A DNA stretch of 64,000 nucleotides from Acinetobacter suaedae (GTDB taxonomy: Bacteria > Pseudomonadota > Gammaproteobacteria > Pseudomonadales > Moraxellaceae), in assembly GCF_008630915.1 (NCBI RefSeq), contig NZ_CP043909.1:1550001-1614000 (forward strand), given 5' to 3'. The notes under the pieces are model-generated. The model ran no database searches. It was not told the DNA's origin and saw only the letters and a program-made list of their open reading frames with translations. Position numbers and translations under genes: made by a program. Positions 1 to 8,286 of this stretch are shown in pieces (positions within the stretch are counted from its first letter, which is position 1; each line of letters starts with the position of its first letter).

Positions 1-198
1 GACATCCATACCAATATCTGTAACTGCAAAATGTCGAGAACTACGCTGAATTAGACGTACACCGAGTTGCTCTTCGAGGTTGTAAACGCGCCGACTGAGT
101 TTTGATTTTGGAATATCAGTTGCGCGTTCAGCCGCACTAAACCCACCATGTTCAACGACTAGCGCAAAACAGTAAAAATCATCTAAATCGGTTAGCAT
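1..198 (-). CDS. LysR-family transcriptional regulator, N-terminal part (cut by window edge)
   Basis: The minus strand is open from an ATG at 198 to the window edge, giving 66 residues that start MLTDLDDFYCFALVVEHGGF. The pattern FSAAERATDIPKSKLSRRVYNLEEQLGVRL is the winged helix-turn-helix of LysR regulators (residues about 20-50), with the usual SxLSRRVxxLEExLG recognition-helix signature. The effector domain lies outside the window, so the ligand cannot be judged. It is divergent from the small gene at 327, and a repeated motif sits in the gap, so it may control that gene or itself. Confidence 0.88.
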   Translation of the reverse strand, partial: MLTDLDDFYCFALVVEHGGFSAAERATDIPKSKLSRRVYNLEEQLGVRLIQRSSRHFAVTDIGMDV

Positions 199-220
199 TA
201 TTCAATTCCATTTCTGCAAC

Positions 221-274
221 ATTCGATATTTTATAGATTTGTCGTTGCAAAAATAAGAGCGTATTCGATATTTT
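221..274. promoter_or_regulatory. Two 12-bp direct repeats in the LysR divergent gap
   Basis: ATTCGATATTTT occurs at 221-232 and again at 263-274, exactly 42 bp apart (about four helical turns), between the divergent LysR gene and the gene at 327. Position and spacing suit a binding site for the neighbouring regulator. This is inferred from position only; the LysR T-N11-A core was not clearly seen. Confidence 0.4.
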
Positions 275-326
275 TTGTGAAGTAAAAAGTCCTTTATAAT
301 TCAGAAAATTTTTATGATCGATAAAT

Positions 327-650
327 ATGACTTATCAACTCTTTGAAGTATCTGATGCTAGTGCGAATATTAGCTGTCCTTATTGTGACCAAGCAGTTTT
401 AGATTGGACGCAAGAGCAATATATACAACCATGTGAACATACTTTGTTTATGGCAATGGATTTAGGGTTTGAGTTCATTGCTGATCGTTTTGAAGCAGCT
501 TTGTCTCAATCAGTGGATGAAATTCACGATGATCCCAATATGAACATCTATGCAACAGTGACTCAGGCAAAATACTTAAATATACAGATTTTTAAAGCAG
601 ATTTGGGCGTGGAAGGGATGTTTCGTTATATCGGGTTTAGTAAAGAGTAA
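327..650 (+). CDS. Small acidic Cys-containing protein of unknown function
   Basis: The protein has 107 residues. Near the N-terminus it has CPYC (about residues 17-20) and then CEHT (about 36-39), a CxxC...CxxH arrangement that could bind a metal such as zinc. The rest is acidic and mixed helix and strand, with no signal peptide or membrane segment. I do not recognise the family. It is transcribed divergently from the LysR gene and ends at a strong hairpin shared with the convergent glutaredoxin gene. It may be a small zinc-ribbon protein; no function is assigned. Confidence 0.65.
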   Translation: MTYQLFEVSDASANISCPYCDQAVLDWTQEQYIQPCEHTLFMAMDLGFEFIADRFEAALSQSVDEIHDDPNMNIYATVTQAKYLNIQIFKADLGVEGMFRYIGFSKE

Positions 651-675
651 GACTTTCTATTCTCAATTTCCAATA

Positions 676-704
676 AAAAAGCCAATCATATGATTGGCTT
701 TTTG
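676..704. terminator. Bidirectional intrinsic terminator
   Basis: The perfect inverted repeat AAAGCCAATCAT / ATGATTGGCTTT has a run of A on its left and T on its right. It lies between the convergent genes ending at 650 and 714 and can serve both strands. Confidence 0.9.
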
Positions 705-713
705 CTTGATAGC

Positions 714-1055
714 TTATGCTTCAGGCGCTGGGCTATACTGTTCAACTAATGGCTTTAATTCGCCATTTTGGAACATTTCAAGCATGATATCGCTACCACC
801 AATTAACTCGCCATTGATCCATAATTGTGGGAAAGTTGGCCAGTTCGCAATTTGTGGTAAAGTTGCACGAATATCTTGATTTTCCAAAATATTTACATAG
901 GCAAATGGACGACCAATTTGGCTAAGTGCTTCTACTGCGCGAGCAGAAAAACCACATTGCGGGAATTGTGGAGTGCCTTTCATGTAAAGTAAAACAGGGT
1001 GTTTCGCAATTTGATCACGAATTAACGCTACTGTATCACGCGCTTGTTCCGTCAT
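714..1055 (-). CDS. grxD: Monothiol glutaredoxin, Grx4 type
   Basis: The protein has 113 residues and carries the CGFS active site of monothiol glutaredoxins (in PQCGFSARAVEAL, about residue 34), preceded by the KGTPQFP stretch and followed by NWPTFPQLWINGELIGGSDI, the glutathione-binding TVP-like and GG regions. Such proteins carry and deliver [2Fe-2S] clusters in the cytosol, usually with BolA partners. I chose the ATG at 1055 (MTEQARD), with GAGGAT about 10 nt upstream, rather than the in-frame TTG at 1070. It is monocistronic, with its own terminator at 676-704. Confidence 0.95.
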   Translation of the reverse strand: MTEQARDTVALIRDQIAKHPVLLYMKGTPQFPQCGFSARAVEALSQIGRPFAYVNILENQDIRATLPQIANWPTFPQLWINGELIGGSDIMLEMFQNGELKPLVEQYSPAPEA

Positions 1056-1222
1056 TAGATAGATCCTCAACTAAACTTCGGACATTATATACCTAAAAAA
1101 ATCGCTTCGCCGAGCATTGCCCAAGATTTTTCTTGTATAAATGTGAGTTTATGCTTTCAATCTAGGCAAGTTTTTGCTTATATAACTTTTTTCAACACAA
1201 CTACTGATAGATTGAGTTTGTT

Positions 1223-2437
1223 ATGACAAATATTACTCTTGCTCCTGTGCAACCTGATCAACCGTCTCATCTTATGGCAACCTATGGTCGCCAAGCGATC
1301 AGTTTTGTGCGAGGACGAGGGGCGTATTTATATACAGCAGATGGTACCGAATATCTCGATGCTTTGACAGGAATCGCAGTATGTGGTTTGGGGCATGCAC
1401 ATCCAGTCATTGCATCTGCTATAGCAGAACAAGCTGCAACATTAGTGCACACTAGTAATTTATTTGAAATCCCTTGGCAAACTGCAGCAGCGCAGAAACT
1501 TGCTGAAGTCTCTGGAATGGAAGAAATTTTCTTTTCGAACAGTGGTGCCGAGTCAAATGAGGGTGCAATTAAAATTGCACGTAAGTTTGGGGCACAACAA
1601 GGTATTTCAAATCCTAAAATTATCGTAGCTGAGCAGTCTTTCCATGGACGTACATTGGCAACTTTGTCTGCGACAGGTAATAAGAAAGTTCAGGAAGGTT
1701 TTGCTCCATTAGTCGATGGTTTTGTTCGTGTGCCTTTTGGGGATATTGAAGCGATTCAAGAAGCAGCGATTCATCATCCAGATATTGTTGCAATCTTGAT
1801 TGAGCCAATTCAAGGTGAGGGTGGTGTCAATACTGCACCACAAGGCTTTAGTTATCTCGAAGAAGTACGTGCGTTGTGTAATCAACATAATTGGCTCATG
1901 ATGCTTGATGAGATTCAAACTGGGAATGGTCGTACTGGTAAGTATTTTGCTTATCAACACACCAATATTATTCCTGATGTGATGACAACTGCCAAAGGTT
2001 TAGGTAATGGATTTCCAGTCGGTGCAGTGATGACACAAGGGAAAGCAGTTGGATTGCTGGGTGCGGGCAGTCACGGTTCTACTTATGGTGGAACTGTATT
2101 GGGTTCACGTGTGGTTTATACTGTAATTGATACGATTCAACAAGAAAATGCGGTAGAGAATGCAGCTACGGTTGGGGCGTATATCGTTGATCAATTAAGA
2201 GCTCAACTCGCTGAAAATAATGTCCAAGTACGTGGTTTTGGTATGATGATTGGCATTCAATTACCGAAAGATTGTGCTGAGCTAGTCGCAATTGCACGTG
2301 ACGAGTATAAATTGATTATTAATGTAACTGCGGGATCTGTGGTGCGTTTATTACCACCATTGAATATGACTCAAGTACAAGCAGATGAATTATTACAACG
2401 TTTGGTTCCTGCTATTCGTAATTTCCTGACAGCATAA
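1223..2437 (+). CDS. argD: Acetylornithine aminotransferase (class III PLP aminotransferase)
   Basis: The protein has 404 residues and moves the amino group between N-acetylornithine and 2-oxoglutarate in arginine synthesis (ArgD proteins may also use succinyl-diaminopimelate). Class III features are plain: NSGAESNEGAIKIARKFG (PLP phosphate cup), EPIQGEGGVN, LDEIQTGNGRTGK (cofactor Asp), and the Schiff-base lysine in TTAKGLGNGFPVGAV (about residue 257). Length is normal for the family. It stands alone with a clear terminator after it; argC lies 26 kb away, so the arginine genes are scattered. AstC of arginine catabolism is the main alternative, but no ast genes are nearby. Confidence 0.9.
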   Translation: MTNITLAPVQPDQPSHLMATYGRQAISFVRGRGAYLYTADGTEYLDALTGIAVCGLGHAHPVIASAIAEQAATLVHTSNLFEIPWQTAAAQKLAEVSGMEEIFFSNSGAESNEGAIKIARKFGAQQGISNPKIIVAEQSFHGRTLATLSATGNKKVQEGFAPLVDGFVRVPFGDIEAIQEAAIHHPDIVAILIEPIQGEGGVNTAPQGFSYLEEVRALCNQHNWLMMLDEIQTGNGRTGKYFAYQHTNIIPDVMTTAKGLGNGFPVGAVMTQGKAVGLLGAGSHGSTYGGTVLGSRVVYTVIDTIQQENAVENAATVGAYIVDQLRAQLAENNVQVRGFGMMIGIQLPKDCAELVAIARDEYKLIINVTAGSVVRLLPPLNMTQVQADELLQRLVPAIRNFLTA

Positions 2438-2450
2438 GTTTTATTTCTAT

Positions 2451-2482
2451 AAAAAAGGGCAATATAAAATTGCCCTTTTTTC
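2451..2482. terminator. Intrinsic terminator between argD and the CBS gene
   Basis: AAAAAAGGGCAAT-ataaa-ATTGCCCTTTTTT forms a strong stem with A and T tails on both sides. It serves argD and the convergent CBS-domain gene. Confidence 0.9.
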
Positions 2483-2494
2483 TGATTTAGGGAT

Positions 2495-2926
2495 TTAACC
2501 TGAAATATATTGTTGTAGCTGTTCAATCAAAATACGTTGATCTTCCATTGCGGCTTTAACTAAATCGCCAATTGAAATAAAACCAACCAGCTTGTCATTT
2601 TCTAATACTGGTAAATGACGTAAATGGCGATCAGTCATCAGCTGTAAACACTCTTCAACTGTGTTGTTTAAACTTACGGTGATGACTTTAGAGGTCATAA
2701 TATCCGCAACCAACGTACTATTTGATGAACGCTCCATCAAAGCAATCTTACGGGTATAGTCACGTTCAGAAAAAATTCCAATGACTTTTTCATCTTCTGC
2801 AACGACTAAAGCACCAACGCCTTTGTCGGCCATAATTTTAATTGCTTCAAGTACAGTCGAATTTGGTGAGATTGTAAAAATAGATTGTTCAGCTTTATTT
2901 TTGATGACTTGAGCAACGATTGTCAT
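2495..2926 (-). CDS. Tandem CBS-domain protein
   Basis: The protein has 143 residues and consists of two CBS domains, about residues 10-65 (IMADKGVGALVVAEDEKVIGIFSERD) and 75-130 (LMTDRHLRHLPVLENDKLVGFISIGD). The repeated V-G-I/F-S/E-x-D ends are typical. CBS pairs bind adenosyl ligands such as AMP, ATP, NAD or SAM and usually regulate a partner; no catalytic domain is attached here. There is no partner gene in an operon with it, so the controlled process is unknown. Confidence 0.88.
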   Translation of the reverse strand: MTIVAQVIKNKAEQSIFTISPNSTVLEAIKIMADKGVGALVVAEDEKVIGIFSERDYTRKIALMERSSNSTLVADIMTSKVITVSLNNTVEECLQLMTDRHLRHLPVLENDKLVGFISIGDLVKAAMEDQRILIEQLQQYISG

Positions 2927-3066
2927 TGTTTATCCACCTATGTTGTATTGTCGTTTTCATTTAACTTAACGGTATTTTTTTTAATTGCAAAGCCCTTATT
3001 GCAGTTCAGTGGTGACTTTTTGAGCATATTTGGAATAAAAGTACACCTTAGTATCCTTAATTTGAT

Positions 3067-3444
3067 CTAAACAGCAATAGCTGTTTGATGATGCATAAAG
3101 AAAAAGTGCTGCATCTGCTGTGTAGAGAGTTTAAATTTGCAATGTGATGAATTAAATAGAGCAGGCTCTACTTGCAAACGTGTAAGTAATGGAAGTAAGG
3201 ACTCATGGAAGTCCTTCGATGTGATCTTACGAGGTTTATAATGTTTCCAATTTGATTGGGCATAACGATGTGCCTGCACACCATTGAGCCAGAAAGGAAA
3301 TACATGTCCATTTTGATCAGACTTAATTGCCCAACCATCGTGATAAAGACCCCAAAGTGCTCCGCAATACATCATTGTTTTTAGAATTGATATCTTAATC
3401 ATCAACTCTCGCGATACTGGTTTGAAATGATTGAACCGATACAT
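3067..3444 (-). CDS. DUF2750-like protein of unknown function
   Basis: The protein has 125 residues. The stretch GALWGLYHDGWAIKSDQNGHVFPFWLNGVQAHRYAQSNW, followed by ITSKDFHESLLPLL, matches my memory of the DUF2750 pattern (WGLYDDGWAL..D..G....PLW, then I-x-L-x-x-F). No catalytic residues or membrane segments are evident. The first methionine gives a longer N-terminus than usual, and the ATG at residue 15 (MIKISILKTM) is a plausible alternative start. It is a single gene, with repeat-rich DNA upstream. Confidence 0.6.
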   Translation of the reverse strand: MYRFNHFKPVSRELMIKISILKTMMYCGALWGLYHDGWAIKSDQNGHVFPFWLNGVQAHRYAQSNWKHYKPRKITSKDFHESLLPLLTRLQVEPALFNSSHCKFKLSTQQMQHFFFMHHQTAIAV

Positions 3445-3591
3445 GTTGTTAAACTGAGCTTATTTAAACTTATGTTTTATTATAAGAAATCTAGATGGCA
3501 TTTATGTTTAAACTGTTCATCAAAATCGTAAGCAAATATTCTAGGTGATGCAAACCTTATGGAGGGGAAGTAACTAGAACTTTGATAACAT

Positions 3592-3771
3592 AAGACAAAC
3601 GAAGTGCGTAGTCTCTATTTGAAAAATGTATTATAAATAATCAGGCATAAAAAAACGCCACCTGAGCGAAGCAAAGCGATTGTAGCTTTGGTGTAGCGCA
3701 AGACAAACGAAGTGCGTAGTCTCTATTTGAAAAATGTATTATAAATAATCAGGCATAAAAAAACGCCACCT
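3592..3771. repeat. Two identical 72-bp direct repeats separated by 36 bp
   Basis: Positions 3592-3663 and 3700-3771 read identically over 72 bp, starting AAGACAAACGAAGTGCGTAG and ending ACGCCACCT. The period is 108 bp. The spacer carries a small palindromic stretch (AAAGC-gattgta-GCTTT). The right copy runs into the terminator of the downstream minus-strand gene; in the left copy the matching half of that hairpin is missing. This looks like a recent local duplication of a gene tail. The 340-bp gap 3445-3784 holds nothing else I can name. Confidence 0.9.
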
Positions 3772-3784
3772 AAGTGACGTTTCT
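3755..3784 (-). terminator. Intrinsic terminator of the Sel1-like gene
   Basis: Read on the minus strand, AACGTCACTTAGGTGGCGTT forms an imperfect stem and is followed by seven T residues (plus-strand A run at 3757-3763). It starts directly after the stop codon of the gene ending at 3785. Confidence 0.7.
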
Positions 3785-4018
3785 TTATGCTTGTAGGGTT
3801 GCCATCTTTTGCCAGTATTGGGCTTTCAAAGAGTCTCGCTCTACTCGAAAACCTTGATAGTACAATTCTGCTAGAAATAAAGCTGCTTTACCGTGACCTG
3901 CTTGTGCAACTTGTTCAAGATCTTTTACAGCGTCTTGAAAGTTTTTTTGCGATTGAATTGTATTTACCGCATTTGCATACACATGCTCTAGTTCATGTTG
4001 TGTAAAATGTTGAATCAT
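3785..4018 (-). CDS. Small Sel1/TPR-like repeat protein
   Basis: The protein has 77 residues. The C-terminal half, AGHGKAALFLAELYYQGFRVERDSLKAQYWQKMA, fits one Sel1-like repeat (A-x2-LG/A-x2-Y-x2-G at the first helix pair, then KA..W..KAA). The N-terminal half is a predicted helix with no known motif. Such short repeats act as protein-protein contact surfaces. It is a single gene preceded by AAGGAG and ended by a hairpin embedded in the 72-bp repeat. Confidence 0.6.
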   Translation of the reverse strand: MIQHFTQHELEHVYANAVNTIQSQKNFQDAVKDLEQVAQAGHGKAALFLAELYYQGFRVERDSLKAQYWQKMATLQA

Positions 4019-4259
4019 ATATAACTCCTTATTTTAATTATGATTACCGCATATTCTATTCAAAGCTACATTGCTCTGAATTTAAGCTAATTTATCACTT
4101 GTTTGTGAAGTTATTATGACAAAATTAATTGAATTGTCAAATAACTATCGTGACTGAACAGATCTTTATTTACTTTTAAAAGAAGCTTACACGATGAAAC
4201 ATTCTCTACAAATAATTTTAAGTAAAATCAAAGTGAGAAGAATAGAAAAGGAGAAAAAT

Positions 4260-4619
4260 ATGTCACATACAATTGATGGTTTAAGTTTTGATATGCCACC
4301 AACTGAGAACCAAATTATTGCCTTAGCACATCATCATCGTAAGTTACTTGACGAGGCCGTTTTTCATCAAGAGATTCATCTTGGCGATTATTGTTTAGCA
4401 CAACGTAAGCGTGTTTATGATTTTGCGATAAATCTTAGTCCAGAAGAAAAAGATCGCTTTTATGAAATTTATAATGGTGAGTTACTTCGAATTGCAGATG
4501 AAGATGATTTGCACCCCGCAGACGCTGAAAGTGGTGTTGGAATGTTTGCGATATTTATAACTTTGCTGATTATCGCATTTATTTTGTACTTTGCTTTTGT
4601 GCGTACGTTGACGAGTTAA
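4260..4619 (+). CDS. Unknown protein with C-terminal membrane anchor
   Basis: The protein has 119 residues from the ATG at 4260, chosen because AAAGGAG lies just upstream; an in-frame ATG at 4194 has no such site. It has a soluble acidic body with His-rich patches (ALAHHHRKLLDEAVFHQEIHLGDY), then one hydrophobic segment near the C-terminus (GMFAIFITLLIIAFILYFAFV, about residues 93-113). It is therefore probably a tail-anchored inner-membrane protein facing the cytosol. I do not recognise the family. Confidence 0.6.
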   Translation: MSHTIDGLSFDMPPTENQIIALAHHHRKLLDEAVFHQEIHLGDYCLAQRKRVYDFAINLSPEEKDRFYEIYNGELLRIADEDDLHPADAESGVGMFAIFITLLIIAFILYFAFVRTLTS

Positions 4620-4759
4620 TCTCTTAAATATCTGAGTATATGTTGCGTTATTGATTGAAAAACAGTCTTTAACGCACGCTTTGCTTATTGTTGATTGACG
4701 TTGATACTTGCTCTAAGTGAGGTAGATACATACACTGCTTCATAACACTGAGGTTGGTT

Positions 4760-5089
4760 ATGTTGTCTATCATTTCTAAACATAAAATTTTGCAGTCCAA
4801 GTATGGACCAAGACTTGACCGATTTTTTAATATTCTGGTCATTGTTATGATTTTGTCCTTTTTTATCGTTGGCTATAAAGCCTTATTGCGCCCAGTGAAC
4901 AATCTACAAGTTGATCATGTAGTTCAGTTGTCTCTACAAGCAAGCCACCCTAAAACCCAGTTGATGGCAAAAGAAATCTTAAGTCATCCTCAGATTCAAA
5001 AAATTAGTTATTTACGGCTTATGCATGCATATCAATTTGAATCAAATCGGATCAAACAATACCCAGCGATGGCACAAGAAGATGAGTAG
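4760..5089 (+). CDS. Unknown small protein with one membrane segment
   Basis: The protein has 109 residues from the ATG at 4760; an in-frame TTG at 4754 is less likely. Residues about 24-42 (FFNILVIVMILSFFIVGYKA) form one transmembrane helix, followed by a mostly helical polar domain that would lie in the periplasm if the N-terminus is inside. There is no recognised motif. It sits about 115 bp upstream of ftsY in the same direction, which may be accidental. Confidence 0.55.
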   Translation: MLSIISKHKILQSKYGPRLDRFFNILVIVMILSFFIVGYKALLRPVNNLQVDHVVQLSLQASHPKTQLMAKEILSHPQIQKISYLRLMHAYQFESNRIKQYPAMAQEDE

Positions 5090-5204
5090 TTTTAAACCAC
5101 CATTTCTAATGATAAATGAATGGTTTATGCCAATCGGGAAAATGAAATCAATTTGTGCTAGACTGACGATCTTTTAAAAGCTGCTTTATTCTCAAGGAAT
5201 CGAC

Positions 5205-6314
5205 ATGCAACAGCAATCGAATATGCAAAATAAATTCTTGATAGATGCTGACATCGGTGATGATGATGTTACATTGCCGAGTTTACCTGCTGTCGATGTT
5301 CCCATTATCGAACCTGTTGCAAAAACTGTTGAAAATACGCCACCAGTCATAGCTGAAGAAGTTGTACCTGCAGCTGAAGGAGAGAAATCAACAGGTTTCT
5401 TTGGTCGTATGAAAGATGGTTTAACCAAAACACGTCGTAGTTTTACTGACGGTATGGTAAACATTTTGATTGGCGGTAAAGAAATTGATGATGAATTATT
5501 AGAAGAAGTTGAAGAGCAATTATTGGTTGCTGATATTGGTGTTGATGCAACTAAAACGATTATTGCAAACTTGACAGAACGAACAGCGCGTGGTGATTTG
5601 ATTTATTCACACGCATTGTATAAAGCTTTGCAAGAAGAATTAGTTGCATTGCTTGCTCCGCGAGTTAAACCCTTACATATTGACCCAAATAAATCCCCTT
5701 ATGTAATTCTTATGGTCGGTGTAAATGGTGTGGGTAAAACGACAACCATTGGTAAACTTGCAAAACGCTTACAGGGTGAAGGTAAGAAAGTGATGTTGGC
5801 TGCGGGTGATACTTTCCGTGCGGCTGCCACAGAGCAATTACAAATTTGGGGAGAGCGTAATGACATCCCTGTTGTTGCTCAAGGTCATGGGGCTGATAGT
5901 GCCTCAGTGATTTTTGATGCTTTTGAAAGTGCTCGTGCTAAAGGGATTGATGTCTTGATTGCAGATACGGCTGGCCGTTTGCAAAATAAAGCAAATCTTA
6001 TGGAAGAGCTTAAAAAAGTAAAACGCGTAATGCAGAAGATTGATGCAACTGCACCACATGAGATTATGTTGATTGTTGATGCGGGTACAGGTCAAAATGC
6101 GATTAACCAAGTGCAATTGTTCGATGAAGCAGTTGGATTAACGGGCATTACAATTACCAAATTAGATGGTACAGCAAAAGGTGGCGTGCTTTTCAATATT
6201 GCAAGCCGTACTCATGTCCCGATCCGTTATATTGGTGTGGGCGAGAAGATTGACGACTTACGTCCATTTTCAGCTAAGTCATTTGTAGCAGCTTTGTTTG
6301 AAACAGATAAGTAA
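5205..6314 (+). CDS. ftsY: Signal recognition particle receptor FtsY
   Basis: The protein has 369 residues. It is the SRP GTPase that receives ribosome-nascent chain complexes at the inner membrane. An acidic N-terminal A domain (about residues 1-65, DADIGDDDVTLPSL and VVPAAEGE) is followed by the NG domain: P-loop GVNGVGKTTT (about 171-180), DTFRAAATEQL, DTAGRLQNKANLMEEL (about 253) and TKLDGTAKGG (about 317). AAGGA precedes the ATG. The A domain is short compared with E. coli, as is common outside the enterics. A strong terminator follows directly, so it is the last gene of its unit. Confidence 0.97.
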   Translation: MQQQSNMQNKFLIDADIGDDDVTLPSLPAVDVPIIEPVAKTVENTPPVIAEEVVPAAEGEKSTGFFGRMKDGLTKTRRSFTDGMVNILIGGKEIDDELLEEVEEQLLVADIGVDATKTIIANLTERTARGDLIYSHALYKALQEELVALLAPRVKPLHIDPNKSPYVILMVGVNGVGKTTTIGKLAKRLQGEGKKVMLAAGDTFRAAATEQLQIWGERNDIPVVAQGHGADSASVIFDAFESARAKGIDVLIADTAGRLQNKANLMEELKKVKRVMQKIDATAPHEIMLIVDAGTGQNAINQVQLFDEAVGLTGITITKLDGTAKGGVLFNIASRTHVPIRYIGVGEKIDDLRPFSAKSFVAALFETDK

Positions 6315-6328
6315 TCACAATGAATGCT

Positions 6329-6361
6329 AAAAAAGGCCCCATATAAATGGGGCCTTTTTTA
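6329..6361 (+). terminator. ftsY terminator
   Basis: AAAAAAGGCCCCAT-ataa-ATGGGGCCTTTTTT: GC-rich stem with a T tail, 15 bp after the ftsY stop. Confidence 0.93.
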
Positions 6362-6496
6362 TAGACTAAAAATCATAGTATTGTTTCAAAAACGAAACGA
6401 TCTGTTATGTTTTTTGGACTATTACAGGAAAATGAGTCGTTATACACTACATTCAATCCAAGATAACTCCCATCGGGTACAGGTAGGAATAACAAC

Positions 6497-7093
6497 ATGA
6501 GTAACTTTTTAAATAGCATCAAAGCACGCCGTACAATCTATGCCATTGGTAAAAATGTTTCTGTTGATCAAGCAACAATTGAAGAAACCATTCGTGAGGC
6601 TGTAAAGCAAAGCCCATCATCTTTTAACTCACAAACCTCGCGTGTTGTGACTTTATATGGTGCGTCACATACAAATTTCTGGAATATTGTGCGTGAAACA
6701 TTACGTAAAATCGTACCAGCTGAAGCATTTGAAAGCACCAATGCAAAAATTGATAGTTTTGCTGCTGGCTTTGGTACAGCACTATTTTATGAAGATCAAG
6801 ATGTTGTAAAAGGTTTACAAGAACAATTTGCATTGTATGCAGATAACTTCCCAGTATGGTCAGAGCATTCAAGTGCCATTGCACAATTTGCGACCTGGAC
6901 TGCGTTAGCTGAAATGGGTATCGGTGCTTCATTGCAGCATTACAACCCAATCATTGACGAAGAAGTTGCAGAAACTTTTGCTATTCCAGCAAACTGGAAA
7001 TTGCGTGCTCAGCTTGTATTTGGTTCAATTGAAGCACCAGCAGGTGAAAAGACCTATATGGATGATGCAGCACGCTTTAAAACTTTTAACTAA
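6497..7093 (+). CDS. Nitroreductase-family oxidoreductase
   Basis: The protein has 198 residues. The N-terminal RRTIYAIGKNVSVDQATIEETIREAVKQSPSSFNSQTSRVVTLYG is the FMN-binding opening of the nitroreductase fold, and GIGASLQHYNPIIDEEVAETFAIPANWKLRAQLVFGS (about 145-180) is its C-terminal part. The family reduces nitro compounds, quinones or aldehydes with NAD(P)H as FMN-dependent dimers; the version with RRTIY and SSFN is the short form often described as similar to yeast HBN1/FRM2. The physiological substrate is unknown. It is monocistronic. Confidence 0.85.
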   Translation: MSNFLNSIKARRTIYAIGKNVSVDQATIEETIREAVKQSPSSFNSQTSRVVTLYGASHTNFWNIVRETLRKIVPAEAFESTNAKIDSFAAGFGTALFYEDQDVVKGLQEQFALYADNFPVWSEHSSAIAQFATWTALAEMGIGASLQHYNPIIDEEVAETFAIPANWKLRAQLVFGSIEAPAGEKTYMDDAARFKTFN

Positions 7094-7114
7094 GTATTAA
7101 GTGGTTGTTAAATA

Positions 7115-7146
7115 AGAAGGGCGCTTGATGCGCTCTTTTTTTTGCA
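7115..7146 (+). terminator. Terminator after the nitroreductase gene
   Basis: GGGCGC-ttgat-GCGCTC (one G-T pair) followed by nine T residues. Confidence 0.8.
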
Positions 7147-7325
7147 ATAAGAAAAATAGTAAGATTGGACACAAGTGGTATGGTCTTTGACGGCAAATAT
7201 GAGGTATATATTACTTGATGGTAAAAGGCTTAAGACAGGTCATTCGCCTTGTTGTCATAAAATAGTCATAATCTCGTAGCATAGTGCATACGGTTTCATA
7301 AATAGTTTATATCGAGAAAAGTCTA

Positions 7326-8003
7326 ATGTCTTTAAGAGTTGGTATTGCTGCTTTAGGGTTGTTATTTAGTGGTTCCGTTTTTTCAGCGGTTACAATCACC
7401 GCGCCTGAAGAAATTGTTATTGTTGCGGTAAATGGTCAAGAAGTAAATTCTGGTTTATTACCTTCAAGTAAAAATAACTATCAAGTTGATGCCGGTGACT
7501 TAACTCTTAATGTTCGATATCGCGAGTATTTTGAGCATTTAAGTGGTGAGCATGACATCGTGAGATCGGGTGTTGTAACTATTCAAGCTCCAAATTTAAA
7601 AGATAACCAAAGCTATCGCTTGGGTTTGGTCAATGCTCCAAAAGACTTTGAAGCTGCAAAAAAATATGCCGAACAGCCTACAGTTGCACTTTATGATCAA
7701 AATAAGAAATTGATCGTACAACAAACTGGTGCTAATAATGAGGCAAAACCTTGGTTCACTGGTAATGGCTTGTTAAGCCGTACACTTGATCTAACTCAAA
7801 AGAATAAAAATAATACCGCTAATCAGCCAGCAGCTGTATACGCAGGTGCAAAGCCAACAATAGAGCCTGTCGCACCAATTTTAACAACATCCAGTACGGC
7901 TAATAGAACAACCACTGATCAGCAATTGATTGAGTTGTGGCAAAAAGCTTCTAAAGCAGAGCGTCAAAAATTTATGACATGGTTAGCTGGTCAAAGTAAC
8001 TAA
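7326..8003 (+). CDS. DUF2057 (YccT-type) exported protein
   Basis: The protein has 225 residues. A signal peptide (MSLRVGIAALGLLFSGSVFSA, cleavage near residue 21) leads to a mature part opening VTITAPEEIVIVAVNGQEVNSGLL, close to the YccT/DUF2057 pattern in which a beta-rich domain carries a VNG motif. The C-terminal third is Ala/Thr-rich and ends in a short helix (LIELWQKASKAERQKFMTWLAGQ). The protein should be periplasmic or secreted. Family function is poorly known; in E. coli YccT has been linked to curli control. A terminator follows. Confidence 0.75.
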   Translation: MSLRVGIAALGLLFSGSVFSAVTITAPEEIVIVAVNGQEVNSGLLPSSKNNYQVDAGDLTLNVRYREYFEHLSGEHDIVRSGVVTIQAPNLKDNQSYRLGLVNAPKDFEAAKKYAEQPTVALYDQNKKLIVQQTGANNEAKPWFTGNGLLSRTLDLTQKNKNNTANQPAAVYAGAKPTIEPVAPILTTSSTANRTTTDQQLIELWQKASKAERQKFMTWLAGQSN

Positions 8004-8026
8004 CCTATTTATTTATAGTTTTGTGA

Positions 8027-8052
8027 GGCCGATGTTATCATCGGCTTTTTTA
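8027..8052 (+). terminator. Terminator after the DUF2057 gene
   Basis: GCCGATG-ttat-CATCGGC followed by six T residues. Confidence 0.92.
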
Positions 8053-8227
8053 TTGAAAAGATATAATGAAGAAATGATGAGCTTAAAAGTTAGAAGGTGA
8101 TAAACACATCTTTCTATATTTTGATGCGGAAGTTGGCTTACCTCTGACACTTATTCAACTTGTTGAATTAAGAAATTAAGATATACATTGTAATTACATA
8201 TAAATTTCATTGTATGTAGCTAGTATT

Positions 8228-8268
8228 AAAAAGAGGCATTTCGAATTTAATCCAAAATGCCTCTTTAC
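8228..8268 (-). terminator. Terminator of the cytochrome bd operon
   Basis: Read on the minus strand, AAAGAGGCATTT and AAATGCCTCTTT pair across a 13-nt loop and run into a T-rich tail (plus-strand A run at 8228-8232). It lies just after the last cyd-operon gene. Confidence 0.85.
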
Positions 8269-8286
8269 TTGATCGTTGTATAAGCT

